Source of the DNA: Hespellia stercorisuis DSM 15480 | Lineage (GTDB): Bacteria; Bacillota; Clostridia; Lachnospirales; Lachnospiraceae | Length of the DNA stretch: 64,000 bases | NCBI RefSeq assembly: GCF_900142165.1 | Contig: NZ_FQZY01000018.1 | Location: forward strand, 1 to 64,000 | Direction: 5' to 3' | Part shown: piece after piece, positions 40,908 to 49,581 of the stretch | Position numbering within the stretch: position 1 is the first letter of the stretch | Layout: every line of letters begins with the position of its first letter | The notes under the pieces: model-generated | Told to the model about the DNA's origin: nothing | The model's input: the letters and a program-made list of their open reading frames with translations, nothing else | Database searches by the model: none | Position numbers and translations under genes: made by a program

Positions 40908-41666
40908 TCAATCCTCCAGCAGGTCATTGATCTTCTCCATCTCATCCTCTGCCTGATAAATCAGGCGGCTGCACTCATACAGCTTCGCGGTAAAGTCGAT
41001 CTCACATTCCTGGTGCAGGGATTTGTACTTCAAATCATGCTCCAGACTGGCCCACAGATCCATGGCCAGCGTGCGGATCTGAAGTTCCACCGGAACCATC
41101 TGCTTTTTGCCCATAAAATATACTGGAATCCGAATGACCAGGTGAAGACTTCGGTACCCGTTTCGCTTCGGGGACTGCACATAGTCCTTCTCCTCCATGA
41201 TGCTGATATCATCCTGCGCCATAATCCGCTCTCTCACCAGATAAATGTCCTTCACATAAGGGCAGACGACACGCACCCCGGCGATATCGTATATATTATT
41301 GCAAGCGGAAGACAGTGTCAGGTCAAGATCCTTCTTCTGGAGTTTCCCCAGAATACTGTCCGCCGATTTCAATCGTGTGTCAATATGATGAATGGGGCAC
41401 CGCTGTTTCCGAAAATGAAATTCATCCTTGATGATCTCCATTCTTGCCGTCGTCTCGTTCATCGCCGCATTGTACATGCGCAGGATGGGATCCATGGTCT
41501 GGGAAAACTGGTCCTTCATGTTCACGATCCACTCCATGTTGTCTCCCTGCCGTACGCCCCGGGGAATCAGTTCATTTACCTCCAGCGTTCCTTCCAGCAT
41601 CTCTTCCCGTTCTATTGTAACATCTGTCTCTTTTATACTAATTATCTCTTTTGTCTTTTTTCTCAT
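40908..41666 (-). CDS. Small alarmone synthetase, GTP pyrophosphokinase family (RelQ-like)
   Basis: This 252-residue single-domain RelA/SpoT synthetase makes (p)ppGpp without a hydrolase domain. Signature segments are VRVVCPYVKDIYLVRERIMA, YVQSPKRNGYRSLHLVIRIP (synthetase motif) and VELQIRTLAMDLWASLEHDL. The C-terminal helix LIYQAEDEMEKINDLLED matches RelQ-type tetramer helices. It has an N-terminal extension (about 45 residues) before the core. GAGGTAGCC precedes the start. Confidence 0.92.
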   Translation of the reverse strand: MRKKTKEIISIKETDVTIEREEMLEGTLEVNELIPRGVRQGDNMEWIVNMKDQFSQTMDPILRMYNAAMNETTARMEIIKDEFHFRKQRCPIHHIDTRLKSADSILGKLQKKDLDLTLSSACNNIYDIAGVRVVCPYVKDIYLVRERIMAQDDISIMEEKDYVQSPKRNGYRSLHLVIRIPVYFMGKKQMVPVELQIRTLAMDLWASLEHDLKYKSLHQECEIDFTAKLYECSRLIYQAEDEMEKINDLLED

Positions 41667-41797
41667 GGCTACCTCTTTTTAAGCATACTTTTTCAGGAAT
41701 TTTTTCCCAACTGTCTTTATCTTACCAAAAAAGCGTTTTTGATACGTGAAAACCACATGAACAATTTATTAATTTACCGTAAATTAAGACATCCTTC

Positions 41798-43204
41798 TCA
41801 ATCCGCTTTGCTGTTTCCGACGGATTTCTTTCCGCTCAGTCTTGGCCATACCGTCAGTAACATCGCCACATAACAGGCCGTTCCCCCGATGTAGTTGCTG
41901 ACTGGCTCTGCATAGAACACACCGTCCACACCCAGAAATCCGGGCAGCAGCAGCGTCAGTGGAACTACAATGAACGCCTTGCGGAGGAGACTGAAGAACA
42001 CGGCATGCCTGCTGTAGCCCAGCGCGACAAACGTTGCCTGCCCACTGAACTGCAGACTCATCATGAAAAATCCACCGAAGAAAATCTTCAGCGCCGGTGC
42101 TGCCAGTGTGATCAGATCTGCATCCTTCGTAAACATGGCAATGAACGGATGCGGGAAGAGATTGATCACGGCCCAGATCACGACGGTATAGCTGATGGTG
42201 ACCAGACTCATAAACTGGATTCCTTTTTTCACCCGCTTATATTCGTGTGCGCCGTAATTATACCCCAGAACCGGCTGTGCCCCCTGTGTGATTCCCTGCG
42301 CCGCCAATGTAAAGACTTCCCGTACAGAATTGAGAATTGTCATCGCCCCCACGTACAGATCGCCGCCCCAACGCTGAAGCATCGCATTGCAGACAATCTG
42401 CGTGAGACTGTTTGTCACCGCCATCACAAAGCCGGACAGCCCCAGTCCGAGCACTTGTAAAATCAATTTCCCGTCATCCAGTCTCAGCCACTTCTTCTTT
42501 ATCTTATAGATTGCCTTGTCGCTCAGCAGAAAATGAAGCGCCCACGCAGCACTGATTCCCTGGCTGATCACCGTAGCCGCTGCTGCTCCGCGGACCCCCC
42601 AGCCCAAAACGAAGATAAAAATCGGATCCAGAATGATGTTGCACACAGCCCCAAGCAGCGTGGTCGCCATTCCGATCCGTCCAAACCCCTGGGAATTGAT
42701 AAACATGTTCATCCCCGTGGCCGTCATCACAAACAGTGTTCCCAGCAGATAAATGCGCAGATAATCTGCCGCGTACACATAGGTCGCATCCGATGCGCCG
42801 AAGGTATAGAGAATCGGCCTCATGAACACATATAGAATCACCATCAGAACCACACCTGTTATCATCAGCAGAACAAAACAATTCCCCAATAGTTTTTCCG
42901 CGCGCTCATGATTCCCGCGGCCACGCTCAATGGAACACAAAGGCGCACCGCCACTGGAAAACAACAGACAGAACGCAGTGATCAGGCTGATGATCGGGAA
43001 GTTCAGTCCCAGCCCCGTCAGGGCAAGGGATGCATCTGCTCCCATGTGGCCAATGTAGATACGGTCCACTAGATTATAAAACACCTGCACAAGCTGTGCC
43101 ACCGTCATCGGAATGGCCATGAGGAGTATATTTTTCCACATGCTCCCTTCCGCGAAATCATTCGTTCTGTTTTTTGGATCTGTTTTTTCTTTGTTCTCTC
43201 CCAT
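41798..43204 (-). CDS. MATE family efflux transporter (second copy)
   Basis: This 468-residue, twelve-helix MATE protein of the NorM/MepA branch starts with FAEGSMWKNILLMAIPMTVA, then FYNLVDRIYIGHMGADASLA. GITQGAQPVLGYNYGAHEYK lies in the second half. It is only distantly related to the MATE protein at 28384. The ribosome site is weak. It stands alone with a long 5' region (43205-43654). The substrate is unknown. Confidence 0.9.
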   Translation of the reverse strand: MGENKEKTDPKNRTNDFAEGSMWKNILLMAIPMTVAQLVQVFYNLVDRIYIGHMGADASLALTGLGLNFPIISLITAFCLLFSSGGAPLCSIERGRGNHERAEKLLGNCFVLLMITGVVLMVILYVFMRPILYTFGASDATYVYAADYLRIYLLGTLFVMTATGMNMFINSQGFGRIGMATTLLGAVCNIILDPIFIFVLGWGVRGAAAATVISQGISAAWALHFLLSDKAIYKIKKKWLRLDDGKLILQVLGLGLSGFVMAVTNSLTQIVCNAMLQRWGGDLYVGAMTILNSVREVFTLAAQGITQGAQPVLGYNYGAHEYKRVKKGIQFMSLVTISYTVVIWAVINLFPHPFIAMFTKDADLITLAAPALKIFFGGFFMMSLQFSGQATFVALGYSRHAVFFSLLRKAFIVVPLTLLLPGFLGVDGVFYAEPVSNYIGGTACYVAMLLTVWPRLSGKKSVGNSKAD

Positions 43205-43654
43205 TGCTTTACTTCTCTCTCACTTTTAGTTCTTTATAGCATATGCTGCCGTCTTCCTGTCATCCGCAGTGCAGTTCGATTCCGCTCCGCTCTTTGCTAT
43301 CACGTATATCATATCACATTTTCTTCGAATATGGCAGAGTGATTCGCCGGTGCGATTCACCTCCCAGCCATCTTTTTCACCCCGAAAACCGTCCTCCCGG
43401 TTCAGTGAAACTCCGCTGTCTGCGACGCATTTCGACATTTTTCTACTTAAATTCGCTTCTTTATAATTTTCTTCTTTTTACTTAAGATTTCTTTTAGAAT
43501 TTGCACACAATTTGGACATTTTCTCTGGATATACTAGATTCAGATAGTAAACAAATACTATCGCCCCCTCATAAAGTACAGGCAGTGATATATCGCCCTC
43601 CAACGAACGATGTTTCTTCTGCCAACTTTACTCTCATTCCTTTAGATAATAAAA
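43205..43654. other. Gene-free interval upstream of the MATE gene
   Basis: I see no supported gene in this stretch. A 70-codon minus frame (43226-43438) has no ribosome site and a composition unlike its neighbours. On minus, a TATGATA-like -10 box near 43311 could serve the MATE gene. The plus strand has an AT-rich piece (43440-43570) that runs toward the terminator at 43651, so a short untranslated plus-strand RNA is possible but unsupported. Confidence 0.4.
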
Positions 43655-43695
43655 GAAAACCTCCGTAGCCGATACTGCGGAGGTTTTCTTTTTTT
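43651..43695. terminator. Intrinsic terminator downstream of the XRE/membrane-protein operon
   Basis: GAAAACCTCCG (43655-43665) pairs with CGGAGGTTTTC (43678-43688). Seven T's follow on plus and four on minus. It closes the minus-strand pair of genes at 43705-44377 and could also end a plus-strand RNA. Confidence 0.8.
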
Positions 43696-43704
43696 GCTGT
43701 TTGT

Positions 43705-44175
43705 CTACTCTTCCGGATCATCCGGTCCTTCCAGCTTATCTTTTCTCTTGTTATAAATCGCTGTTGTCGCCATAAATAAAACAAAACAGCAGATAAAAGT
43801 ACTTATGAACATGAATATTCCCGTTGCGATAGATCCCGCCAGCTTGTGGTAATTCACATAGGACTTTATAAAATAGAATATCGCCATCCCCATTCCACCC
43901 AATACACTGAACACAAGGTTCGTCTTCATCGTCGGTTTGAATTTGCGATCCCAGATTCCGTTTCTCAGACATGCGATCAACATATACAGGCACAGACACA
44001 GAAATACGATGAGCTCTCCCGCTGTATTTTTCACCATATCTTCCCCGCCTGTAAACGTCTGAACCGCCAGCACTGCCAGCAGTCCCCAGAATGCAAGCCA
44101 GCATCCGTTGTGTTCAATTTTCAATAATTTCTGTTCCTGCATCTCATCCAACTGACTTTTATTATTTTTCTTCAT
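43705..44175 (-). CDS. DUF6773-like membrane protein
   Basis: This 156-residue protein has a charged N-terminus (MKKNNKSQLDEMQEQKLLKI) and four hydrophobic segments, ending KDKLEGPDDPEE. It overlaps the XRE-type regulator gene by 14 bp. Small regulator plus small membrane-protein pairs of this kind are common in clostridia (DUF6773, also DUF3169-like), with unknown function. ATG at 44175 has GGGAGG nine bases upstream. The family name is recalled, not proven. Confidence 0.65.
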   Translation of the reverse strand: MKKNNKSQLDEMQEQKLLKIEHNGCWLAFWGLLAVLAVQTFTGGEDMVKNTAGELIVFLCLCLYMLIACLRNGIWDRKFKPTMKTNLVFSVLGGMGMAIFYFIKSYVNYHKLAGSIATGIFMFISTFICCFVLFMATTAIYNKRKDKLEGPDDPEE

Positions 44176-44377
44176 CTTTTTCATCCTCCCAGAATAATTC
44201 ATCTAATGATTTTCCAAGCACTCTGCAAATGGATCGGCAGAGCTTGATCGTTGGATTATATTCTCCCTGTTCGATTGCATTCATCGTCTGCCTTGAGATG
44301 CCGACCTCCTCGGCAAGCTTCTTCTGTGTCATGTCCAGCTGTGCCCTGGCCACCTTAATCGGAATGTTACGTGCCAT
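44162..44377 (-). CDS. XRE family helix-turn-helix regulator (71 aa)
   Basis: A Cro/CI-type helix-turn-helix (VARAQLDMTQKKLAEEVGIS, RQTMNAIEQGEYNPTIKLC) fills nearly the whole protein, which ends in an acidic tail (WEDEKDEEK). Such YozG-type mini-regulators are paired with small membrane proteins. ATG at 44377 with GGAG eight bases upstream is used. It very likely regulates its own two-gene operon. Confidence 0.88.
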   Translation of the reverse strand: MARNIPIKVARAQLDMTQKKLAEEVGISRQTMNAIEQGEYNPTIKLCRSICRVLGKSLDELFWEDEKDEEK

Positions 44378-44611
44378 TGCGATCACTCCTCTCTTCTTTC
44401 TTCTCTTTTTATGCCTATATCATATCACTTGTTTTACATTATGTCAAGTATATGCGACATTTGTATTATTTTAAAGTACTTTTTGTAATCTTTCAAGTCT
44501 GCGCGTGGTGTTTATCAAATAAGCAGCATAGCAAGATGAAGCTCTGTGATCCTTCGAGCTCAGCATATTGTTTATCAGATGTTTGTCAGACTTGCCCCTC
44601 TGATTTTCTGC

Positions 44612-44677
44612 ACAAAAAAATAGCAGAAAAAGAATCCCGTCACCAGATGATCTGTCTGAAATCTTTTTCTGCTATTT
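44612..44677 (-). terminator. Strong intrinsic terminator after the RsmH paralogue gene
   Basis: On minus, AAATAGCAGAAAAAGA (44677-44662) pairs perfectly with 44633-44618, 16 bp, followed by a run of seven T's. The 28-base loop holds a further small hairpin. Between it and the rsmH-like stop (44678-44755) I see no convincing gene; a short frame (ATG 44700) ends inside the hairpin. The rest of the 44378-44755 gap is empty. Confidence 0.85.
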
Positions 44678-44755
44678 TCGTAAATCGGTCATACTTCATG
44701 TCTGCGTTTCCGGCACCTTCTGCGGCTTTCTGGGCAGGTCTCTCCGCCTGTTTTC

Positions 44756-45874
44756 CTACTCGCTCCGAACTGCCCAGCGCATCTTCGTGGAGCGGGCACG
44801 CGGATTCAGTCTGCACTCCTCCGCCGAGGGGCGGATTACGTCCGTGGCTGCATCGCTGTAGATTCCCGCCCGTTTTAGTTCCTTGAACGAGCGTTTCACC
44901 AGCCTGTCTTCCCCCGAATGGAACGTCAGAATCGCCACTCGTCCGCCCGGTGCCAGCACATCGGGCAGTTTTTCCAGAAACTGATAGAGCACTTCAAACT
45001 CACTGTTCACATCGATTCGCAGTGCCTGAAAGGTTCTCTGACAGGACTTTTTCGCGCTCTCCTTAAATTCCCTTTCCGGCAGAAAACTCAGGGTCTCTTC
45101 TATAATCCGGCGCAGATCCTGTGTCGTCTCGATCTTTCCGCCGCGCTTCAGCGTCGTCATCACCGCCTTCGCAATCTCCTCCGCATAAGGTTCATCTGAA
45201 TTTTCAATCAGCATCCCCTGCAGCTCCTCCTGATCGATCTCCCGCAGACGTTTTGCTGCGGATTCTCCCTTCTCCGGATTCAGGCGCAGATCAAGTGGTC
45301 CCTCCGTCTTGTAGGAAAACCCTCTCTCCGGATTGTCGATCTGCATCGAGGAGACGCCCAGATCCGCCAGCACAAAATCAAACGGTCCGTCCTCCTCCGC
45401 CACCTGATCGATATCCGCAAAATTCATGTGATGAATCGTCAGAATTTCTTCTCCGAATCCGGCCTGTTCCAGGCGGGCCTTCGTCTTCACCGACTCGATG
45501 GGGTCTATGTCCAGCGCATGAATGTGTCCCTCGCCCTTGAGGCACTTTAACATGGCCTGCGTATGGCCACCGTACCCGAGCGTCGCATCCAGCCCCTTCT
45601 GCCCCGGCTGGATCTGGAGAAAATCCAGGATCTCATTCACACAGATAGAAATGTGCATTCCCGCAGGCGTACTCCCCTTCTGCACAACCTTCGCAATCGT
45701 ATCTGCATACTTTTCCGGCTGCAGCTCCTTATACTTCTCCTTGAAATTTCTCGGATGGGTCCCCTTATAACGCACTCGCCTCTTATGAGGCTGCCCCGTT
45801 GTCCCCGGTTCCGTCCCGGACACATCTTTTCTATGTCCCGCTGTATTGCCATCCTTTTTATTCTCAAATTCCAT
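44756..45874 (-). CDS. RsmH-type 16S rRNA methyltransferase paralogue (stand-alone)
   Basis: This 372-residue SAM methyltransferase of the MraW/RsmH family contains KGLDATLGYGGHTQAMLKCL, FDFVLADLGVSSMQIDNPER, GFSYKTEGPLDLRLNPE and RVAILTFHSGEDRLVKRSFK. RsmH makes N4-methyl-C1402 in 16S rRNA. This copy is not in a division/cell-wall cluster, has a basic, disordered N-terminal extension of about 45 residues, and lacks the usual HxPVLLxE start. It therefore looks like a second paralogue, and its target may differ. GGAG lies six bases before ATG 45874. Confidence 0.82.
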   Translation of the reverse strand: MEFENKKDGNTAGHRKDVSGTEPGTTGQPHKRRVRYKGTHPRNFKEKYKELQPEKYADTIAKVVQKGSTPAGMHISICVNEILDFLQIQPGQKGLDATLGYGGHTQAMLKCLKGEGHIHALDIDPIESVKTKARLEQAGFGEEILTIHHMNFADIDQVAEEDGPFDFVLADLGVSSMQIDNPERGFSYKTEGPLDLRLNPEKGESAAKRLREIDQEELQGMLIENSDEPYAEEIAKAVMTTLKRGGKIETTQDLRRIIEETLSFLPEREFKESAKKSCQRTFQALRIDVNSEFEVLYQFLEKLPDVLAPGGRVAILTFHSGEDRLVKRSFKELKRAGIYSDAATDVIRPSAEECRLNPRARSTKMRWAVRSE

Positions 45875-46011
45875 CTTGATCTCCATTCTCTATTTTCTTC
45901 CGCCACCATAATTCACGTCTCTATTCTACATGAGAAACCTCATTCCTGCAACATCCAGCATGTTACTGTTCACTGATAAATCTGTTCCAGTAACCCAGCA
46001 TTCCCTCGCAC

Positions 46012-46040
46012 TTGAAAAGTGACCCAAATTCTGCTAAGAT
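46012..46040 (+). promoter_or_regulatory. Promoter of the yqeY-VOC-MBL operon
   Basis: TTGAAA (46012-46017), a 17-base spacer, then TAAGAT (46035-46040), 58 bp before the yqeY-like start. It is on the correct strand and upstream of all three plus-strand genes. Confidence 0.55.
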
Positions 46041-46098
46041 AAAATGCAGAACATACAGATACTCTGCACTGTTCTACTTAAAAACGGAGGTAATCAAA

Positions 46099-46545
46099 AT
46101 GAGTAAAATCGAAGAAGTAAGAAGTGCCATGGTCGCTGCTATGAAATCCGGCGACAAAGAGAAGAAAGAATCCCTTTCCCTGCTGTTATCAGCCCTTAAA
46201 AATAAAGCAATTGACAAGAGAGCCGATCTGACCGGGGAGGAAGAGATACAGGTAATCTTAAAAGAGATCAAGCAGACCAAAGAGACACTGGAGCTCACCC
46301 CAGCTGACCGCACCGATATCATCGCTGAGTGCACGAAGCGGATCGCAGTTCTGGAGGAATACGCTCCGAAGATGATGGGCGAGGACGAGATCCGTGAAAT
46401 TATCACCGGTGTTCTGGCAGATCTCGGACTGGACGCACCTACCGCCAAAGATAAGGGAAAAATCATGAAAGAACTGATGCCAAAGGTCAAGGGAAAGGCT
46501 GACGGCAAGCTCGTCAACGACCTTGTTTCTACATTTTTCCAATAA
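46099..46545 (+). CDS. yqeY: GatB/YqeY domain protein
   Basis: This 148-residue helical protein has the YqeY pattern: MSKIEEVRSAMVAAMKSGDK, LSLLLSALKNKAIDK, LEEYAPKMMGEDEIREIITG and KGKIMKELMPKVKGKADGKL. It resembles the tRNA-binding tail of GatB amidotransferase. The function of the free form is unclear. GGAGGTAATCAAA lies before the start at 46099; the longer frame lacks a ribosome site. It leads a plus-strand operon. Confidence 0.9.
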   Translation: MSKIEEVRSAMVAAMKSGDKEKKESLSLLLSALKNKAIDKRADLTGEEEIQVILKEIKQTKETLELTPADRTDIIAECTKRIAVLEEYAPKMMGEDEIREIITGVLADLGLDAPTAKDKGKIMKELMPKVKGKADGKLVNDLVSTFFQ

Positions 46546-46587
46546 AATGCAACCACAATTCATCATTCAGAAAAGGAGAACTACATT

Positions 46588-46956
46588 ATGAAACTGACAT
46601 TTGCTCACAACAACTTTAATGTACGAAGCCTTAAGGCCTCTCTTCCATTTTACGAAAAAGCACTCGGGCTCACAGAGCATCACCGCAAAGAAGCTTCTGA
46701 CGGCTCTTTCACGCTCGTGTATCTGACCGACGGCGTGACACCGCATCTTCTGGAGCTCACAGAACTCAAGGAGTGGGACAGACCGTATAACTTAGGAGAC
46801 AACGAATTTCATCTTGCGTTTGATGTGGATGATTTTGAGGCGGCGCACGCACTTCACAAAGAAATGGACTGTATCTGCTTTGAGAATCTTGACATGGGCA
46901 TCTACTTTATCGCAGACCCGGACGGATACTGGCTTGAGATCGTACCTGCCAAATAA
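46588..46956 (+). CDS. VOC family protein (glyoxalase-like)
   Basis: This 122-residue protein has two beta-alpha-beta-beta-beta units. Metal-site positions can be read from HNNFNVRSLKASLPFYEKAL, EFHLAFDVDDFEAAHALHKE and YFIADPDGYWLEIVP, as in lactoylglutathione lyase relatives. Glu near the C-terminus and His in the middle are present. It may detoxify 2-oxoaldehydes or be a different VOC enzyme. AAGGAG precedes the start, 42 bp after yqeY. Confidence 0.85.
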   Translation: MKLTFAHNNFNVRSLKASLPFYEKALGLTEHHRKEASDGSFTLVYLTDGVTPHLLELTELKEWDRPYNLGDNEFHLAFDVDDFEAAHALHKEMDCICFENLDMGIYFIADPDGYWLEIVPAK

Positions 46957-46984
46957 CCCTGCTTTTCAGATTATGGAGAATTGA

Positions 46985-47695
46985 ATGAACATAACTTATA
47001 TTGGCCACAGCGGCTTTTCGGTGGAGCTGGAGAACAGTATCCTGCTTTTCGACTATTTTGAGGGCGTGATTCCGGCTTTTCCACCCACCAAACCGATTTA
47101 CGTGTTTTCCAGTCATTTTCATCATGACCACTTTAATATGGATATTTTCAAACTGGCGGATCAGTACCCTTCCGTCACTTATATTCTTTCCGACGACATT
47201 CGCAAAAAATACAACCGGAATTATTTTCTGCGGCATCACGTAAATGAGCAGACTTACGATTCTATTTATTTTCTGCCGGAGCATACCGACCGGACGATTG
47301 GGGCGCTCAAGATCACCACGCTTCTATCCACCGATGAGGGTGTTGCATTTCTCGTGGAGAGCGAGGGGCTGACCATTTACCACGCCGGTGATCTTCACTG
47401 GTGGACGTGGGGCGGCGAGACGGAGGAAGAATACCAGGAACGGACACTCGGCTACCAGACGGAAATCGCAAGACTTTCCGACATTCCGATCGATGTCGCA
47501 TTCCTTGTACTGGATCCCAGACAGGAGGAGGACCGTTTTTTCAAAGGTCTCGATTATTTCATGAGAAATACCGACACCAGACTGGTCTATCCCATGCATT
47601 TTTGGAAAGACCCTTCCGTCATCGACAAATTCCTGAATTTGGAAATTACGGCTCCATACCGAGAACGCATAATGACCGGCAGCTTTTATCAATAA
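46985..47695 (+). CDS. Metallo-beta-lactamase-fold hydrolase
   Basis: This 236-residue MBL-fold protein has the zinc motif SHFHHDHFNMD (HxHxDH), the next ligands at HAGDLHWW and a C-terminal YPMHFW. The family is of the UlaG/RNase Z-like stand-alone type; the substrate is unknown. It is last in the yqeY-VOC-MBL operon, 28 bp after the VOC gene. Its stop codon lies inside the terminator hairpin. Confidence 0.85.
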   Translation: MNITYIGHSGFSVELENSILLFDYFEGVIPAFPPTKPIYVFSSHFHHDHFNMDIFKLADQYPSVTYILSDDIRKKYNRNYFLRHHVNEQTYDSIYFLPEHTDRTIGALKITTLLSTDEGVAFLVESEGLTIYHAGDLHWWTWGGETEEEYQERTLGYQTEIARLSDIPIDVAFLVLDPRQEEDRFFKGLDYFMRNTDTRLVYPMHFWKDPSVIDKFLNLEITAPYRERIMTGSFYQ

Positions 47696-47712
47696 GCTGC
47701 CGGCCATTTTTA
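47676..47712 (+). terminator. Terminator overlapping the MBL stop codon
   Basis: CCGGCAGCTT (47676-47685) pairs with AAGCTGCCGG (47694-47703), then CCATTTTTATA. The TAA stop lies in the loop/arm. Confidence 0.8.
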
Positions 47713-47755
47713 TAGTCAAAACGGATATTCGCAATCCGCTTTGCTACTTGCCCTT

Positions 47756-48676
47756 CTATTCATATACTTCCAGATACTCCCAATTCTCGATGTTACTGGT
47801 ATAGATCCCCTGAATCTGGTCTGTTGTAATATCCTCTAATCCATTTTTCTTATTCACGATCACCACGATTGCATCCTTCGCAATCGTCTCGCTCTGGAAC
47901 ACCGCTTTTTCATAGCTGTAGAGATCCCTGGAAACCATTCCGAAATTGCTCTTCCCTTCCATCACATCCAGCATTCCTTTGTTAGAATCCGAGGTCGTGA
48001 CCTGAACCTCCGCCCCTGGATTTTCTGTCATGTAAGCGGCGGCAAGCACCTGCATTATCGGTGCCATGGAGGACGAGCCACTGACTGCGATCTTCCCTGT
48101 CACATTTTTTTTCAGATGAATCCCCGTATCTCTCGCCGCAATGTAGTCCGTATCCGCAACGATCCCCTGACCTGCGCTCTTGAGATACGTCAGAAAATCA
48201 TACTCCAGATCTGTCAGTTTTCCGTTGTAAATCAATTGCAACGGGCGTGTCAGCTCATAATTGCCATTTTTAATATTTTCTTTCGTCGGTTCCATGCCGT
48301 TCACATTTACAATTTTGACATCTGCGCTCTCCATATCTGAAGCACCCATGGAAACGTATCCAATTCCGTCCTCCGTCAATTCAATCTGACGAAGCATCTC
48401 CTCTGTGGATCCCGTGACTGCGATCTGATCCGATGTGCGATCCGTCTTCGTGCCGTATGCATCTACCTCCACCAGACCGGTGAGTTCTCCAAATGCACTT
48501 CGTGTCCCTGAACCGTCTTCTCTGGTGACCGCCACGATATTTCGTCTCTCTTTTCCGTCATCTGCATTCACTGTAAATACCGCGCTCTTCGTTCCCACGA
48601 CCGCGATTACACCTGCCAAAAGCACACCGCCAAGCACCAGCAGTTTTCTTTTTCCCAACATCTCTTTCATCTTCAT
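47756..48676 (-). CDS. Phosphate-type (PstS-like) substrate-binding protein
   Basis: This 306-residue protein has an N-terminal membrane anchor/signal (KRKLLVLGGVLLAGVIAVVG) without a lipobox Cys. It is followed by a PBP-like domain with VAVTREDGSGTRSAFGELTG, then ITGSTEEMLRQI and GKIAVSGSSSMAPIMQVLAA. This matches the SGSGT/STS phosphate-binding loops of PstS-like proteins. No PstCAB genes are adjacent. It could deliver phosphate to a transporter encoded elsewhere or act as a sensor. Start choice between ATG 48676 and 48670 is uncertain. Confidence 0.8.
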   Translation of the reverse strand: MKMKEMLGKRKLLVLGGVLLAGVIAVVGTKSAVFTVNADDGKERRNIVAVTREDGSGTRSAFGELTGLVEVDAYGTKTDRTSDQIAVTGSTEEMLRQIELTEDGIGYVSMGASDMESADVKIVNVNGMEPTKENIKNGNYELTRPLQLIYNGKLTDLEYDFLTYLKSAGQGIVADTDYIAARDTGIHLKKNVTGKIAVSGSSSMAPIMQVLAAAYMTENPGAEVQVTTSDSNKGMLDVMEGKSNFGMVSRDLYSYEKAVFQSETIAKDAIVVIVNKKNGLEDITTDQIQGIYTSNIENWEYLEVYE

Positions 48677-48870
48677 CCTATCATCCCATCCCTTTGTCTG
48701 CACAGTTGACTTCGCACCTTTGCATTCCATCTGCCGCTGCATTTACAGGTAAAACAGCTGTTTTGACCGGGTGCTTCATACTCCCGCGCTGTCTTGTTAG
48801 GAACAGTGTAACAAATACGGGTAAAACTCAAATCGAATAAAAGTTAAATCTTGGTAAAGTGTCCCGTGTA

Positions 48871-49527
48871 TCACAGCACCTTGCTTCCATTGGCCGTCAG
48901 CTTAAATTTCGATCCCAGCAGTTCCGCCGCCCGCCGGCACATCATCATCCGCTCCAGAAAGATTTCAAAATACTCATACATCGTGCAGATCTTTTCATCA
49001 ATCTGCAGATTCAATGCAATCACACTTTTATCCGGGCTGATCTTCAGCTTTGCCTCGGTTACCGCATAATTCACCCTGTCGTGAATGTCAAAGCTGGACC
49101 TGTCCTTGTTGCGCACACGGTTTCTGCGAACATCCGTCTTATCTGCAATAATCAATGCCGCAGATACCGGATCCTGTGCGCCCCCCGTGGACTCATCGTG
49201 GCAGGCGATGGCGGACACCACGGTCACCCGGTCAGTCAGCGGAAGGTCTGTAGTCTTCAGGATCTCATTAGCCAACAGTGCGCCGTATTCCGCATGGTGG
49301 CTGCGGTTGATTGCATTGCCGATATCATGCATGAATCCCGCAATCTTCACCAGTTCTATATCATGCCTGGAATATCCGAATTTCTCCAGAATCATTCCGG
49401 CGCGCTCCGCAACCACGGAGCAGTGTTTTTCTGAATGGTCTGTGTAGCCCAGAACGCCCAGATTCTCATTTCCTTTTCGTAGAAATTCCTTTACTTCCTC
49501 ATTTTTTTTAATTTCTGAATATTTCAA
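48871..49527 (-). CDS. HD domain phosphohydrolase-like protein
   Basis: This 218-residue protein has metal motif H...EKHCSVVAERAGMIL, the central FMHDIGNAI (HD pair) and a downstream ACHDESTG. About 60 residues at the C-terminus are conserved-looking but unassigned. HD proteins hydrolyse nucleotides or phosphoesters; the exact substrate is unknown. TTG at 49527 with GGGAG eight bases upstream is the best start; GTG at 49536 is the alternative. It follows the EAL-CBS-GGDEF gene by 54 bp, probably in one transcript. Confidence 0.82.
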   Translation of the reverse strand: MKYSEIKKNEEVKEFLRKGNENLGVLGYTDHSEKHCSVVAERAGMILEKFGYSRHDIELVKIAGFMHDIGNAINRSHHAEYGALLANEILKTTDLPLTDRVTVVSAIACHDESTGGAQDPVSAALIIADKTDVRRNRVRNKDRSSFDIHDRVNYAVTEAKLKISPDKSVIALNLQIDEKICTMYEYFEIFLERMMMCRRAAELLGSKFKLTANGSKVL

Positions 49528-49581
49528 CTGTAACACTCCCGTCTGTTATTGCATCCATTACAAAGATGTTTTTTTATCCTT

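Noticed and set aside
43226-43438. 70-codon minus frame upstream of the MATE gene
   Set aside because: No Shine-Dalgarno sequence and no recognisable fold; probably non-coding.
43569-43784. 71-codon minus frame across the terminator at 43651
   Set aside because: It contains a terminator hairpin and overlaps the end of the DUF6773-like gene in another frame.
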